64,000 nucleotides of DNA, from positions 44,910,721-44,974,720 of the forward strand of contig CM068385.1 in NCBI GenBank assembly GCA_034770075.1. The letters are read 5' to 3'. The first letter of the stretch is position 1; every line of letters starts with the position of its first letter. Made by a program: the position numbers and the translations under genes. The notes under the pieces are model-generated. The model saw only the letters and a list, made by a program, of their open reading frames with translations, was not told the origin of the DNA and searched no databases. Source of the DNA: Aralia elata. Its lineage: Eukaryota > Streptophyta > Magnoliopsida > Apiales > Araliaceae. Below are positions 1 to 12,290 of the stretch, piece after piece.

Positions 1-621
1 TGAATTAATAACGAAATTCAAAATGAGGAACAAAACGAATTAATTAAATTTCACAAGAGTATTGCTGAAGGAGTACGAAATTCGTACCTGGAATACGTAA
101 TGCAATACTCACAATTACAGATGCAATTGGTTAGACTCGCTCAAAGTAATCTATTCACAAAAATAATACATTTTATTAAATACTACAATATTAGTATTAA
201 TAGTTTGTATGCATATATTGAACCTTCCATAATATTTATTAGATTAATAAATTAAAGAGATACATAATATCTAGCCAAAATAATACTAAAATATTAACTA
301 ACAAACTAACTAAAATATATTAATTAAAGTTATAAATAAATAGAAATACAGAAAATTAAATGAAATAAATACACAAGAAAGAAAGAAAACATACCCGAAA
401 ATATGAGGTTCGCAATCTGTCTACGCCCTCGATACTGAAAATTTTAACTAAGGAGGTCCTTACTAAAAAGTCTCTCTCACAAAAAGTCTTTTTTTAAAAT
501 AAGAAAATCCTTATTGTTTAATAAATAAAATAAAATATTAGTTTTACATATATAGACTACTAAAGGAGAGGAGGTTGGTAAATTGAGCGATGTGGGACTA
601 AAGCAGAACATGGGTATTACA
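1..621 (-). repeat. 3' LTR (partial) of the Tekay-like element
   Basis: Matches 6589-7215 nearly base for base. On the minus strand the LTR begins at 621 with TGTAATACCCATG. The part beyond position 1 is outside the window. Contains a palindrome at 73-87 (GTACGAA, A, TTCGTAC). Confidence 0.93.
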
Positions 622-640
622 TTACTTCCCCCTTAAAAAG
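622..640 (-). other. polypurine tract of the Tekay-like element
   Basis: Read on the minus strand this is CTTTTTAAGGGGGAAGTA, purine-rich and directly before the 3' LTR. It lies where the plus-strand DNA primer is expected in LTR retrotransposons. Confidence 0.75.
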
Positions 641-675
641 ATTCCGTCCTCGGAATCAAAAGAAAAAGAACGTGC

Positions 676-3600
676 CTAATTATCAAAAAGATGCGGATAC
701 TCCGCCCGGATAGACTCCTCCATCTCCCAAGTTGCCTCTCGTTCAGAATGATTTTTCCACAAAACTTTGATAAACGAAATTGTTTTCCTCCTCATAATCC
801 GCTCTTGACGATCTAAAATTTTCTCGGCTTGTTCCTCACAAGTAAGATCCTTCTGAATCTTATTGAACAGATATTGTACCACATGCAACGGATGATAATG
901 ATAACTCCTCAACACCGACACATGAAACACATTATGCACATGAGCTAATTGTGGAGGCAGAGCTAACCGATATGCAACTTCGCCAACCTTTTCCAGAATC
1001 TCAAATGGCCCAATATAACGCGGACTGAGTTTACCTTTTAATCCAAATCGTCGAATACCCTTCCAAGGAGAAACTTTTAAAAACACGTGTTCACCAGGTT
1101 GAAACTCTAAGGTTCTCCTATGCTTATCAGCATAACTCTTCTGTTGTGATCGAGCCGACTGCAATTTCTCCTTAGCCACTGCCACCTTCTCCGTAGTGAT
1201 CTGAACTAACTCAGGCCCTTCTATGATCTTTTCACCAACCTTATCCCAACAAGTTGGTGCCCGACACTTCCTACCACATAATGCCTCAAATGGAGCCATA
1301 TCAATACTTGCATGCCAGCTATTGTTATAAGCAAATTCAACAAGGCTCAAGTAATCATCCCAATTACCCGACCATCCTAATGCACAAGACCTCAACATAT
1401 CCTTTAATGTTTGGATAGTCCTCTCAGATTGCCCATCAGTCTGTGGATGGAAAGAAGTACTGTATTTTAGTCGAGTGCCCCAAGCTCGTTGAAACCCTTT
1501 CCAGAACCGTGAAGTAAACCGTGGATCTCGATCTGAAATAATTGACACTGGAGTTCCATGAAGTCTAACCACCTCCTGTTGAAAGATTTGTGCTAACTTA
1601 TCTACAGAATAACCCTCTTGGATAGCTAAGAAGTGAGCTGATTTGGTCAATCGATCTACCATAACCCAAATAGCATCATTCTTCTTGAACGGTTTTGGCA
1701 ACCTAGTTACAAAATCCATTGTAATATCCTCCCACTTCCAAACAGGAATATATAATTGTTGCAGTAATCCACTAGCACGTTGATGTTCAATTTTCACTTG
1801 CTGACAAGTAAGACATCTTCCTACATATTCAGCCACATCTCGCTTCATCCCATTCCACCAAAAATTCTTCTTTAAATCTCTATACATCTTCGTAGAACCC
1901 GGATGAATAGAAAATCGTGAACTATGAGCTACAGCTAATATTGCCTCTCGAATAGTTGGGTCTGACGGCACACACAACCGCTTACCTAACCAAATCACAC
2001 AATGGTCATCAATACGAAACTCAGGCTGCTTTTCCCCTTCCAAATTTTGCGCTATAGCCCATAACTCGCCATCTTCTTTTTGAGCTTCTTTAACCCTTGA
2101 GATAAGAGAAGACTCCACTCTCATACCTGCTAAAAGTCCATCTGCACCTTGTACATACAACTCCAACTCCAATCGTTCCATATCTGAAATAAGTTGTGGT
2201 TGTGTAATAAGGGCTGCTACATTCCCTGAACTCTTTCGGCTAAGCGCATCTGCAACTACATTCGCCTTCCCAGGGTGATATTGATTTCTAGCGTCATAAT
2301 CTTTGAGAAGCTCCAACCAACGCATCTGCCTCATATTTAGCTCCTTCTGAGTGAAGATGTACTTAAGACTTTTGTGATCGGTGAAGATATCACAAGTCTC
2401 GCCATACAAATAGTGTCTCTAAATTTTCAAAGCAAAGATTACTGCTGCCAATTCTAAATCATGAGTGGGGTAGTTCACCTCATAAGGTTTAAGTTGCCTA
2501 GAAGCATAGGCAATCACCTTGTCGTGCTGCATTAAAACACACCCTAAACCCTTCTTAGAAGCATCACTATAAATTTAGTAACCTCCTGTCCCTGATGACA
2601 ATGTAAGTATTGGAGCTGTCACAAGCCGTTTCTTCAATTCCTCAAAACTCTTCTCGCGCTCCTCATTCCACACAAACTTCGTGCCCTTTCTCATCAACTG
2701 AGTCAATGGCAAGGCAAGTAAAGAGAATCCTTCTACAAATCGCCTATAATACCCTGCCAAACCTAAAAAACTCCTAACCTCCGTTACTGTAGTAGGTCTC
2801 GACCATTTAGTGATAGCTTCAACCTTTGCAGGATCCACCTTAATGCCTTCAGCAGACACAATGTGGCCCAGAAATATAACCTGCTCCAACCAAAACTCAC
2901 ATTTGGAGAATTTAGCATATAACTTTTCTTTTCGTAAAAGTCTCAAAATTATACGAAGATGTTCCTCATGCTCCTCCTTAGACTTAGAGTAAATCAAAAT
3001 GTCATCAATAAAGACAATGACAAATTTGTCCAAGTACGCCCTAAACACCCGATTCTTCAAATCCATAAATACTGCCGGAGCATTAGTCAACCCAAATGGC
3101 ATCACCAGAAACTCGTAATGCCCGTAGCGAGTACGAAAAGCTGTCTTAGAGACATCCTCATCTCTTACCCTTAACTGATGATACCCTGATCTCAAGTCTA
3201 TCTTCGAAAAATACTTCGCCCCTTGAAGTTGGTCAAATAAATCATCAATCCTCGGTAAAGGGTACCGATTCCTGATGATAATCTTGTTTAACTCTCTGTA
3301 GTCTATACACAACCTCATAGACCCATCCTTCTTCTTTAAAAATAAAACCGGAGCTCCCCATGGTGAAACACTCGGTCGAATTACACCACGATCTAATAAT
3401 TCTTGCAATTGCTCCTTCAACTCTTGCAATTCCAATGGTGTCATCCTATACAGTGCCTTAGAGATAGGCTCTGCACCAGGAACAAGCTCAATAGTAAACT
3501 CAACTTCCCGTTGTGGTGGCAACCCTGACAATTCCTTTGGAAACACATCAGAAAATTCACGAACAATCGGAACATCCTCAATATGAGACTCTCCTATAGA

Positions 3601-5397
3601 GGTGTCATTCACAAATGCTAAATATCCCTCAAAACCCCTAGCCACCAATTTTCCAACTTTTAGAGCTGAAATTAATTTCACCACCTTACCCGGTAATGAA
3701 CCTTGATACACGAAATTCGGGGACTTCAAATCCCCAAAGATAACTCTCTTCGATTGATAATCGATAGTGGCCTGGTGCTTATCTAACCAGTCCATTCCAA
3801 GAATCACATTAAAATCGTGCATACCCATCGGCAAAAGATTTACCCTATGAATCTTATCTCCACAACTAATAGGACAATCTCGATACAAATCAGAGATAAC
3901 AATAGAAATTCCCATCGGGGTAGTAATAGACATAGTAGAATTTAAAGACTGAGATGACACACCAAGGTGTCGAACAAAAGAATTTGCAACAATCGAATGG
4001 GTAGAGCCAATATCAAATAAAATGGAAGCCTCACGATTACTAACTATAAGAGTGCCAGAAACAGTACTTGGCACACTTGTTGCCTGATTATGTGTCAAGG
4101 CGAAGACCCGTCCACCGCGACGCTGACCAACATTGCCACCATTATCACCACCTCCACCATTACCACGTGGCCGAGTACAATCTTTAGCAAGATGACCTAA
4201 CTGACCACACAAAAAGCATGCACCAGTAACTCTGTGACAAGGTCTTCCTGGATGATTAGCCCCACAAGTAGCACAAGGAGTTATTGGAATGAGATTAGGG
4301 TTATCCCCAACTGCTGGTCTTGGGTAACGACCCTGATTTTGCCCTTGCTGCCGATTCTGCCATTGCTGACGATTATGACCTTACTGAGGCAACTGTTGAT
4401 AACTTGTGTTCTGATTCTGGACACGCCACTATCCGTGTTGACCACCTCGGTTATTGTTCCATTGACCATTCTGATTTCTCCCCTGCTGACCCGAAATTTG
4501 ACTCTGTTGGTCATTTTTATCCCTCTTTCGACCTCCCTCCGGTTTAGAAGCTCCAAAATCTTGTCGCTCCATCTCAATATTCTTGGCTGCATTAGCCACT
4601 GCTGACATATCTTTGAATTTAATGTTAATGAGATGTTGGCGATACTTATAATGAATTCTACACTTAAATTTCTCAACTTGTTCTGATGCAGTCCCTGCTG
4701 AGGTTACTGCAAAACTTGCCAACCTAGTGAACCTTGTCATAAAATCCGTAATGGACTCATTCTCTTTCTGTCGAATAGACAGATACTCTCTACCATAAGC
4801 CTCTTTATAAGCAGCTGAGAAGTATTGTTGATAAAAGATATCACAAAACTCTGCCAAAGTAAGTGCCTCTACAAATCTATCACCCTTTGTTACTTTCATT
4901 GCTTTCCACCACCTTTGCGCATCCCCCTCTAATTTATAAGTAGCCAGTACCACTTTCTGGTTATCCGAACATCCTAGCACATTAAATATCTTTTTTAAAT
5001 GGGCAACCCAATCCTCTGCATCAATTGGAGTTGGAGCTGAAGTGAATGAATGTGGTTTCTGTTTTTGGAACCTTTCTAACCACAAATACATCGGAACAAT
5101 GGATGGATCAACCCCAACAATATTCACTTCTTCTTCATTTGTCTGCGAACCACCATTTCCGGGGTTCCTTTGATTAGGAATTTCTGGCGTCGGCTGTTGT
5201 ATTGCCTGAACGACTTGTGCCACCAATTGTGGCAAAGCCTGATTAATCGCCTGATTTACCAAATCTGCCAATTGAGCATTATCTTGATTATTAGGTTGCA
5301 CATCACGCTGCATATCAGAATGTACATCGGTTTGGCGCACGCCTCTTCCCCAACTATTTCCTCGTCTACCAGCAACTCTAGCGGATCTATGAGCCAT
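676..5397 (-). pseudogene. gag-pol polyprotein of the Tekay-like chromovirus, four in-frame stops
   Basis: One frame of about 1574 codons runs without any frameshift from ATG 5395-5397 to TAG 676-678. It is broken only by stops at 4429-4431 (TAG), 4381-4383 (TAA), 2575-2577 (TAA) and 2419-2421 (TAG). Domains in order: gag (residues 1-320), CCHC knuckle CFLCGQLGHLAKDC (about 394-407), protease with DIGSTHS at about 462 (DSG or DTG is usual), RT with FIDD at about 799, RNase H (SDAS, TDHKSL), integrase zinc finger (HPGSTKMY ... CLTCQ, from about 1165), DDE core (SDRDPRF), GPY/F segment and C-terminal chromodomain-like segment (WKNHSEREATWE). It would encode capsid, maturation, reverse transcription and integration functions. 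All four stops can be explained by C-to-T changes on one strand. The element is dead unless the stops are read through. Confidence 0.95.
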
Positions 5398-5550
5398 CTA
5401 ATAAAGAAAACAATGGACTAAAGCAAAATAATTTGAATCCGATTAATATGATAGCTGAACGACATATCAAATGGAACAAAAACCTAACCCAAAGTCTACC
5501 CATAACTCACAGGTCAAACCTAAATAGGTTTTCTACAAGAAAAAACCTAG

Positions 5551-5562
5551 GCTCTGATACCA
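5551..5562 (-). other. primer-binding site, initiator Met-tRNA type
   Basis: Minus-strand TGGTATCAGAGC, the 12 nt complementary to the 3' end of plant initiator tRNA-Met, four bases inside the 5' LTR edge at 5567. Confidence 0.93.
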
Positions 5563-5566
5563 ACTC

Positions 5567-7215
5567 TGTAACACCCCTTTTCCGAAAAATAGAAAATGGA
5601 GGTCACGTGCAAAGCACAACAGAAATATAAACTAATATTAAATTATAAACCGAAAAAGATTAGTCTAAAGAGATATTAATAACTGCCCAACCGGCTCAAA
5701 ATACATACTGTTTAGTACAACCTAATCTTAATAAAGGTTCAATACAACTCTAACCAGAGACTCAAAAATCAAAACATAACCAAAATATCTAAACCATCTA
5801 GATGAGGAGCTCTCATCACACTTGCCCATGATCTCCTTGAGTACCTGCCGGAAGAAAGACACAGCATGAGTCAAATGCCCAGTACGGATATAGAGTACAA
5901 AATTATGAACTGAATTTAACTAAATCAATTAATGAATTGAACTGAACGGAAACGAATTAACACAACAAAGTAATAGGCCGAATCAAATGGTTGAGTGTTA
6001 TTTCATACCGAGCTCAGAAATATAGTTTGCCACATAGAAAAGTCAATAATGCTACATAAGAATTCAAATAATGCCACATAGGTAAATCATACATTGGACC
6101 GCGAATCCAAATGCATGCAAAACCGGAAGGCGTGTTCGGCACAACATCACCAATCCACAGAACAGAACAGAAAACTAGGGCCGACCCATACGCCTCTCAC
6201 CACAAATCACCAAATGACCAACTCCCATCGGAGTACAAAACAGAGACGCCATGGACTGCCACGGAAGTGTCATGTCTCTCGTGCTAAGACAACATGCCTG
6301 TAGTACCCCCACAGGTGGTTATAGCTCAAGTATACCCTACAGTATATTCTAACAAAGATATGAGGTCACAACACATGCAACATAATATCAATAAAAATGG
6401 GGTTCTAATATGTATATGTCAAAACAAACAAATCATCGATACAAGCCTCCAAAATATATTGACATATACATTTCTATAAATATCAAATTAATACTAGAAT
6501 GATAATCCAACTCAAAGAGTACAAATACGAGTTCTATGTCTCAACGCTAAATAAAACTATTATATTAATTTCGCATGAAACAATTATGTGAATTAATAAC
6601 GAAATTCAAAACGAGGAACAAAACGAATTAATTAAATTTCACAAGAGTATTGCTGAAGGAGTACGAAATCCGTACCTAGAGTACGTAATGCAATACCCAC
6701 AATTACAGATGCAATTGGTTAGACTCGCTCAAAGTAATCTATTCACAAAAATAATATATTTTATTAAATACTACAATATTAGTATTAATAGTTTGTATGC
6801 ATATATTGAACCTTCCATAATATTTATTAGATTAATAAATTAAAGAGATACATAATATCTAGCCAAAATAATACTAAAATATTAACTAACAAACTAACTA
6901 AAATATATTAATTAAAGTTATAAATAAATAGAAATACAGAAAATTAAATTAAATAAATACATAAGAAAGAATGAAAACTTACCCGAAATTATGAGGTTCG
7001 CAATCTGCCTACGCCCTCGATATTGAAAATTTTAACTAAGGAGGTCCTTACTAAAAAGTCCCTCTCATAAAAAGTCTTTTCTTAAAATAAGAAAATCCTT
7101 ATTGTTTAATAAATAAAATAAAATATTAGTTTTATATATATATATATATACTACTAAAGGAGAGGAGGTTGGTAAATTGAGCGATGTAGGACTAAAGCAG
7201 AACATGGGTATTACA
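5567..7215 (-). repeat. 5' LTR of the Tekay-like element (1649 bp)
   Basis: Complete LTR. On the + strand it begins TGTAACACCCC at 5567 and ends GGGTATTACA at 7215, giving TG...CA termini in either reading. It is preceded by the Met primer site. An AT-repeat differs in length from the other LTR (7134-7152). The palindrome GTACGAA/TTCGTAC of the 3' LTR is degraded here by one substitution. Confidence 0.93.
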
Positions 7216-7513
7216 ATTACTGCATGCCAACTTGATCTATCTCCTTATATACTATGGCACTCTCATTTCTTTTTGAAATTTGCCATTTGATTTTGTTTCC
7301 ATGCACCTTTCCCCCCAAATTACTGCTATTTTCCTTAATGAATGACTTTCCACGCTTAAATTTTTATGTTTTTCAACTCAACTCCTCTTGGTTGGTGCTT
7401 CACCTAATTATATACCTATTGAAGCCTTAGTCCTTGCTCTGTAAACTTGTTGCGACGTGACATAATGAAAATATTTCAAGAAACTGACAGTTTTGAATGA
7501 TCAGATTTTACAG
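7216..7513 (+). other. PPCS intron remnant upstream of the first visible exon
   Basis: Non-coding, T-rich sequence ending in GATTTTACAG, a good plant splice acceptor directly before the exon at 7514. The Tekay-like element abuts it at 7215, so this is probably the 3' end of an intron whose 5' part lies left of the window. Confidence 0.7.
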
Positions 7514-7606
7514 TTAATTGCAATATCAATGAGGACTTTAGGGCCAAGTACAATGTTTTATCTGGCGGCTGTAGTGTCTGACTTTTATGTTTCGTGGGAG
7601 AGTATG
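7514..7606 (+). pseudogene. COAB: PPCS exon (31 codons)
   Basis: Acceptor TTTTACAG before 7514, donor GTAATG at 7607. Contains the conserved YLAA.VSDFYV strand of the ligase active-site region. Confidence 0.85.
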
Positions 7607-8024
7607 GTAATGATTTGATTGAGTGTGATATCATCTCACTTTTACTTCTGTTCTTCAGGATTCTTGTTACTTTTGGTACTTGTGATAATCATAAGCATCA
7701 CTACTTCTATTTTGTCAAATGCAGTCATTAATGCGACTAAGTCATGGTTGCTGTGAAAGAAAATGAGTAATTATATTCCTTGCTTTAACAATAATTCATA
7801 TGGTGATTTCATCATCTAAAAGTATTAGCATCATTTCACTTTATGATAAGTGCATATTATTTATTTATTTTTATTCCTTTATATCTAGTTTATTGCATGT
7901 TTTATTGTGTATATGCACTTATTAGGTTGTTTATTGATTTCAGGAGGATTCAGAGTCAAAAGTGGAAAAAGATGGAAAATCGGAGCTAAAACGAGAAAAA
8001 GTTGAAAAGTTAAAAATTTTGAGG

Positions 8025-8188
8025 TTCTCGCCCCGGCGAGAACTTTGTACTAAGATTTCTCGCCCCGGCGAGAAATGCTCTGTCCGTTTTCGCCCCAGCC
8101 GATCCAGATCTCGCCCCGGCCCATACCTCTCTGGAGTTTTTCGCCCCGGCGAGAAACCCAGTACAAAAATTCTCGCCCCGGCGAGAAA
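8025..8188 (+). repeat. cluster of TTCTCGCC/GGCGAGAA hairpin palindromes
   Basis: Perfect TTCTCGCC-CC-GGCGAGAA (8-bp arms, 2-bp loop) at 8025-8042, with further full or degenerate copies up to 8188. It is an island of G+C in an AT-rich LTR, 100-270 bp upstream of the TATA box. It is also weakly open in both directions, which I regard as an accident of the repeats. Confidence 0.85.
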
Positions 8189-8295
8189 GGCGGCGTTGAC
8201 CAAGTTTGACCAGCTTTGACTTTTTGTAATTTTTGAAGATTTCTATTTCAGATTAGATTCTTAATTCTTAGAGACTTAGGATATTATCTTAGGAC

Positions 8296-8304
8296 TATAA
8301 ATAG
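8296..8304 (+). promoter_or_regulatory. TATA box of the Athila 5' LTR
   Basis: TATAAATAG at offset 452 of the LTR; identical in the 3' LTR at 24458-24466. Position and sequence fit an RNA polymerase II core promoter. Confidence 0.7.
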
Positions 8305-9173
8305 ATGTTTTTAATTTATTATTTGAGAGATCTTGACAACTATAATTATAACCCTAATTGGAGGAGATTGAAGGCATGTCAGGCTAAACTTTTACTTTCA
8401 GTTCGAAGGGATGTTGAACCTTTTTCATAATTAATGGTTTAATCAGGTTTCATTTATTTATTCCTTCTTGCATGAGGTTTATTCTAATAATCTGTTTTAA
8501 GTGATTATATGTTATTTAATCTTTTGATTTGATTTGGCCAATTGAATTGATTTGATTAATATCATTTGCTAGATTAAGATATAGTATTAAGTAAACGATA
8601 TTATATCTGATCATAGGTAGCAATTGATAGTATTTGATTGTGGAAAAGCTTTTGGATATTATTAAGGTTATTAGAAGGCAAGTTAAATAATTCCTGATTG
8701 TGTAATTGTTGCTTGGAATAACCTAATTCTCTAATTCTTCATGCTGCTGTTATATTAAATCTAGACTGATAGGTCTAGGTTGTATGATAGTTAGAGTCTC
8801 TTGAGGCGATTGTCACATTTGATTTACACATAAGGAGAATTTCAGATAATTAGCGATTACAATTATCTAGGGTTATTAATCTCATTGAAAGATAAATATT
8901 GTTAAACTTGACTTTTCCATAATTATGATAAGATGATACTGAACTGAAGAACTGATGCTTTTTATTCATTGATTATTCTCAATTACTTTTGTTAGTTTAG
9001 TGAATCAAACTTAAATCCCCCATTCATATGAATAATAGGAATACTAGAATAAGTAAAAGATTAATTCACTTCTCTGTGGGATCGATCCTTGCTTGTCATT
9101 ATACTAAGTTTTGTGCTAGTAGAGTGTTAGTAAGGTATTAATTTTGGAGTGTAAAACGACAGCTCCCAAATTT

Positions 9174-9191
9174 TGGCGCCGTTGCCGGGGA
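9174..9191 (+). other. primer-binding site, Asp-tRNA type
   Basis: TGGCGCCGTTGCCGGGGA lies five bases inside the 5' LTR edge and is complementary to the 3' end of plant tRNA-Asp. Confidence 0.88.
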
Positions 9192-9262
9192 AGTGTTATT
9201 TATCTTTATTTATTCTTCATTTTATTTTATTTTATTTTATTTTTTGTTCATTATTGTAGTTT

Positions 9263-9811
9263 ATGACACGATCCTTTCAATCCGGTGATTTGAATTTTGA
9301 TCCAGAAATTGAGAAAACTGCACGCAAGCTAAGGAAAGAAGCTCATCAAGTTCGAGGCATTACTGCAGAGTTAGACGAAGTTCCATCACCGGGACTCAAC
9401 ATAGCACTTGAATTACTGTCAAATACATCATCCACCGATTCAGAGGAAGAAGAAGAAATGGCGGTGCCAAATAATAATAGAACACTCAAAGAATTAGCCA
9501 CTCCCAACCTTAATCAACACCATTATGCATTGAATATCCTACTTTAACTGCTGCCTTTGAACTTAAATCGGGACTAATTCATCTTTTGCCTACTTTTCGT
9601 GGTCTTACAGGTGAGGATCCGTACAAACACTTGAAGGAATTCTATGTGGTGTGTTCCACCATGAAGCCATATGGAGTAACTGAGGATCAAATCAAGTTAA
9701 AGGTATTTCCATTCTCATTGGGAGATCTAGCGAAAGACTGGTTGTACTATCTTCCTTCAAGGTCAATATAGTCATGGAATGACATGAAAAGGCTGTTCTT
9801 GGAGAAGTACT
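9263..9811 (+). pseudogene. Athila gag, N-terminal part
   Basis: Starts at ATG 9263 (MTRSFQSGDLNFDPEI). A one-base frameshift near 9520 ends the first frame at about 9547. The next frame continues into PTFRGLTGEDPYKHLKEF and DLAKDWLYYLP, the capsid-like gag region. TAG at 9769-9771 is an additional stop. The reading is cut at 9811 by the copia insertion and resumes at 18068 (FPASRVANKR). Confidence 0.88.
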
Positions 9812-11618
9812 TGAAAGTAGTATGCACACAAGCCAATCATATTTGATATGATGTAGCATATACTTTGTAATCTTATTCGGTTATTAAAGGCATTTTACAT
9901 TATCTACATGGTGCTGTTATATTAAATGTGATAAACCCATAGTTTTGAGTAATGCTTTTAGAATCATGATGGGGATCATGCTAATGAGATCTAAATTCTA
10001 GATAGCTCACAAACTAAAATCGTTCCTAATCGTTGGATTACTAAAAAGGGGATTAGTGAATCCGGATAGATTAGTACATACGTTGCTTGCTCTTATGAAG
10101 AGGATGATTGATCTCATAATCATTTGTGTGGAGACACTAAAGCAAGTATGTAGGTGTTTATTAGAGAATAAGTTCACTGAACGTGGCTCGCTAAGGAATA
10201 CCTAATGGAGTTTTACTCGCCTGTCAATAGGAATTCCTCTAGTGATAGTAGTACAAGTGATCCTTGGACTTGAGATCATCATAGTATCTTGTGTATGATG
10301 AGTTATACTTTGACATGTCCCTTAAGACCTTTAGGGTATATCAAAGGGTATGATTGGGTATAATAAGTTATACATGGAGATAGGTGAATGATCAACAAAA
10401 AATCTACCACTTCTAGTAAAAGGAGAGAATGTCCTATGTGATTCGATAAATGACGACTCAGAAGTCTTTGGCCAAAGCAGAATGAAATTAGAAAGGAGTT
10501 TCTAATTTACATTATCAGAGTTGTGCATTTGAGAATCGAAATACATATAATTAAATAAAATAAGTCTTGACAGTAATTCCATGTCTTATATTTAATTGGG
10601 ACATTGTATGGTAGAAGGATTGAATTGCACGGTAACTATTCACTGAAAGGTTCTTTTGTGATTAATGTTGAAATCTATATTATCTGGAAAGTCGTTGATC
10701 GCTAAGGGGGCTTACCCTTATTGTAGAATAAATATTATTTATTTAAATGAATTAAATAGTTTAATTTATTTATTTAAATAAGATTAGAATTGTTCTAATT
10801 GATTTATTCACAACCGGTTTAATATGGAGAACCTAAAGGGTCACACCGCAAAAGAAAAATATTTATTTAAGAAGTAAATGGCATAATCGTAATAATAAGT
10901 TAAGTGTATTTAATTTAATCTATAGAGATAGAATAAATTAAATAACTTAATATTTATTATTTAATATTTTAGAAATATTAAATATAAATTAATAAGATGA
11001 GTCTTATTATTATTATTACTATTACTATTATTTAATTCCTAATAGAGATTGGGAATTAATTAATAGAAGTACTCTCTCATGAATTCCTAATTGGATTAGG
11101 AGTTCAATTAATTAAAGGAGTTTAATTAAAATAAAAACCCTAATCCTAAATAGTTTAGGAGGGTTCCCTATATCTATAAATAAGAAGAGTCTTATCATGA
11201 TTTAGGGTTAGACAGTTACACACTCTTCCATGAGAATTGGAGAGAGAGAGTACTTGCAATTTCTATAGAGATAGAAACTAAGGTTTTGCCAACACCCATT
11301 TTTCTTGAACAACTATTATTCCTTGGTGGATCACCTCTAGAGGCCAAACACTTGGGTGGCTAACGTTGATCAAAGGAAGGAATTTAATCGATGAAATTCA
11401 AGGAGAACGCGAAGGAATTGGAGGTGAACTTGTACCCGAGGAAGCACGGTTCTACGAGGGTATAATTTCTTAATCTCTATCTCTTTCGTTTAATTGATAA
11501 TTGAGCACATGGATGATCATGGTGATGGTTTGTATAAAAATTTAAAAATCCGTTTTATCGCGCTTCCGCACTATTTATGTAATTTGATTCCATATTCGCG
11601 CTATGTACAAACCTAACA
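9812..11618 (+). repeat. 5' LTR of the copia element (1807 bp)
   Basis: Begins TGAAAGTAGTATGCACAC and ends CAAACCTAACA. Same family as the solo LTRs at 26852-28679 and 30237-32037. TATA box at 11175-11182. Confidence 0.95.
11175..11182 (+). promoter_or_regulatory. TATA box of the copia 5' LTR
   Basis: TATAAATA in the 3' third of the LTR. This stretch lies inside the 747 bp missing from the 3' LTR; the solo LTRs retain equivalents on the minus strand. Confidence 0.6.
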
Positions 11619-11619
11619 G

Positions 11620-11631
11620 TGGTATCAGAGC
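11620..11631 (+). other. primer-binding site, initiator Met-tRNA type (copia)
   Basis: TGGTATCAGAGC one base after the 5' LTR end. Confidence 0.93.
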
Positions 11632-11733
11632 CTAACCTTGTGCTAATTATCGATTATGATGATTCCATGTATGTTTGATATGCGATTGGATCGAAATTTT
11701 TGGGCAGAATAAATTTTTCTAAATCAGCGTCGC

Positions 11734-11855
11734 GGCGCAGCTGCGCCGGCTCCAGTTCATTCTGGAGCGCAGCTGCGCCCAAACCCAGAATCAGTTTTTT
11801 CTGGGGTTCAGCGCAGCTGCGCCGTGTCCCAGTTCATTCTGGGCGCAGCTGCGCC
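11734..11855 (+). repeat. four copies of palindrome GCGCAGCTGCGC in the copia leader
   Basis: Perfect palindromes at 11734-11747, 11767-11778, 11811-11822 and 11842-11855. They alternate with the inverted repeat CCAGTTCATTCTGG, 100-240 bases after the primer site. Confidence 0.9.
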
Positions 11856-11919
11856 GGTTAGCAGAATCTGAAAAAATAAATTTTACTTCAATTAAAATAA
11901 ATGGTTTATTTAATTGATA

Positions 11920-12290
11920 AAATCAGAATAAAGGAGTTTATTCACATATGGAATATGATTCCATGTTTCCTAGAATAAAAGAGTTTATTCACATATGGAA
12001 TAGGATTCCATGTTTCCTTAAAAATAAAGAAATTTATTTTGATAAGGAATAGAATTCAACATATTTTATTTTCCAACAATTTTAAGTTAAAATAAAAGAG
12101 TTTATTTTGAACTTGAAATTGGTTTCCATGTTAATTAAAATAAAGGAGTTTATTTTGATTTGGAATTTGATTAAAAATAAAGGAGTTTATTTTTATTCAA
12201 AATTGGATAAAATAAAATAAATAAGTTTATTATGATTTAAATTTTGATTAAAATAAAAGAGTTTATTTTTGTTTCAAAATTAGATTTCTA
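11920..12290 (+). repeat. degenerate A/T-rich tandem repeat in the copia leader
   Basis: About eight imperfect copies of AAAATAAAGGAGTTTATTTTGAT with variable spacers, several including TGGAAT.GATTCCATG-like inverted words. Confidence 0.75.

Larger units (their letters stand above)
1..7215 (-). mobile_element. Tekay-like Ty3/gypsy chromovirus, truncated by the window edge
   Basis: Minus-strand LTR retrotransposon in the order 5' LTR (5567-7215), Met-tRNA primer site, gag-pol (5397-676), polypurine tract and 3' LTR (621-1, cut by the window edge). The two LTR copies align along 621 versus 627 bp with roughly 20 differences by eye, about 3%. A C-terminal chromodomain-like segment and the gag-PR-RT-RH-IN order fit the Tekay/Del chromoviruses; the lineage is an inference. 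The flank at 7216 is PPCS intron sequence, so the element probably sits in that intron. The outer left flank and the target duplication lie outside the window. Confidence 0.93.
7844..9168 (+). repeat. 5' LTR of the Athila-type element
   Basis: Begins TGATAAGTGCATATT, ends AACGACAGCTCCCA. Holds a CpG palindrome cluster (8025-8188), then a TATA box (8296-8304). Confidence 0.95.

Noticed and set aside
8025..8188. CRISPR-like array of short palindromes
   Set aside because: Plant nuclear context, irregular spacers, duplicated in both LTRs, no cas genes.
7940..8219. Overlapping ORFs of about 85 codons on both strands of the Athila LTR (also 24102-24381)
   Set aside because: Created by the palindrome repeats; low-complexity Arg/Pro/Gly sequence with no family resemblance; lies upstream of the TATA box.
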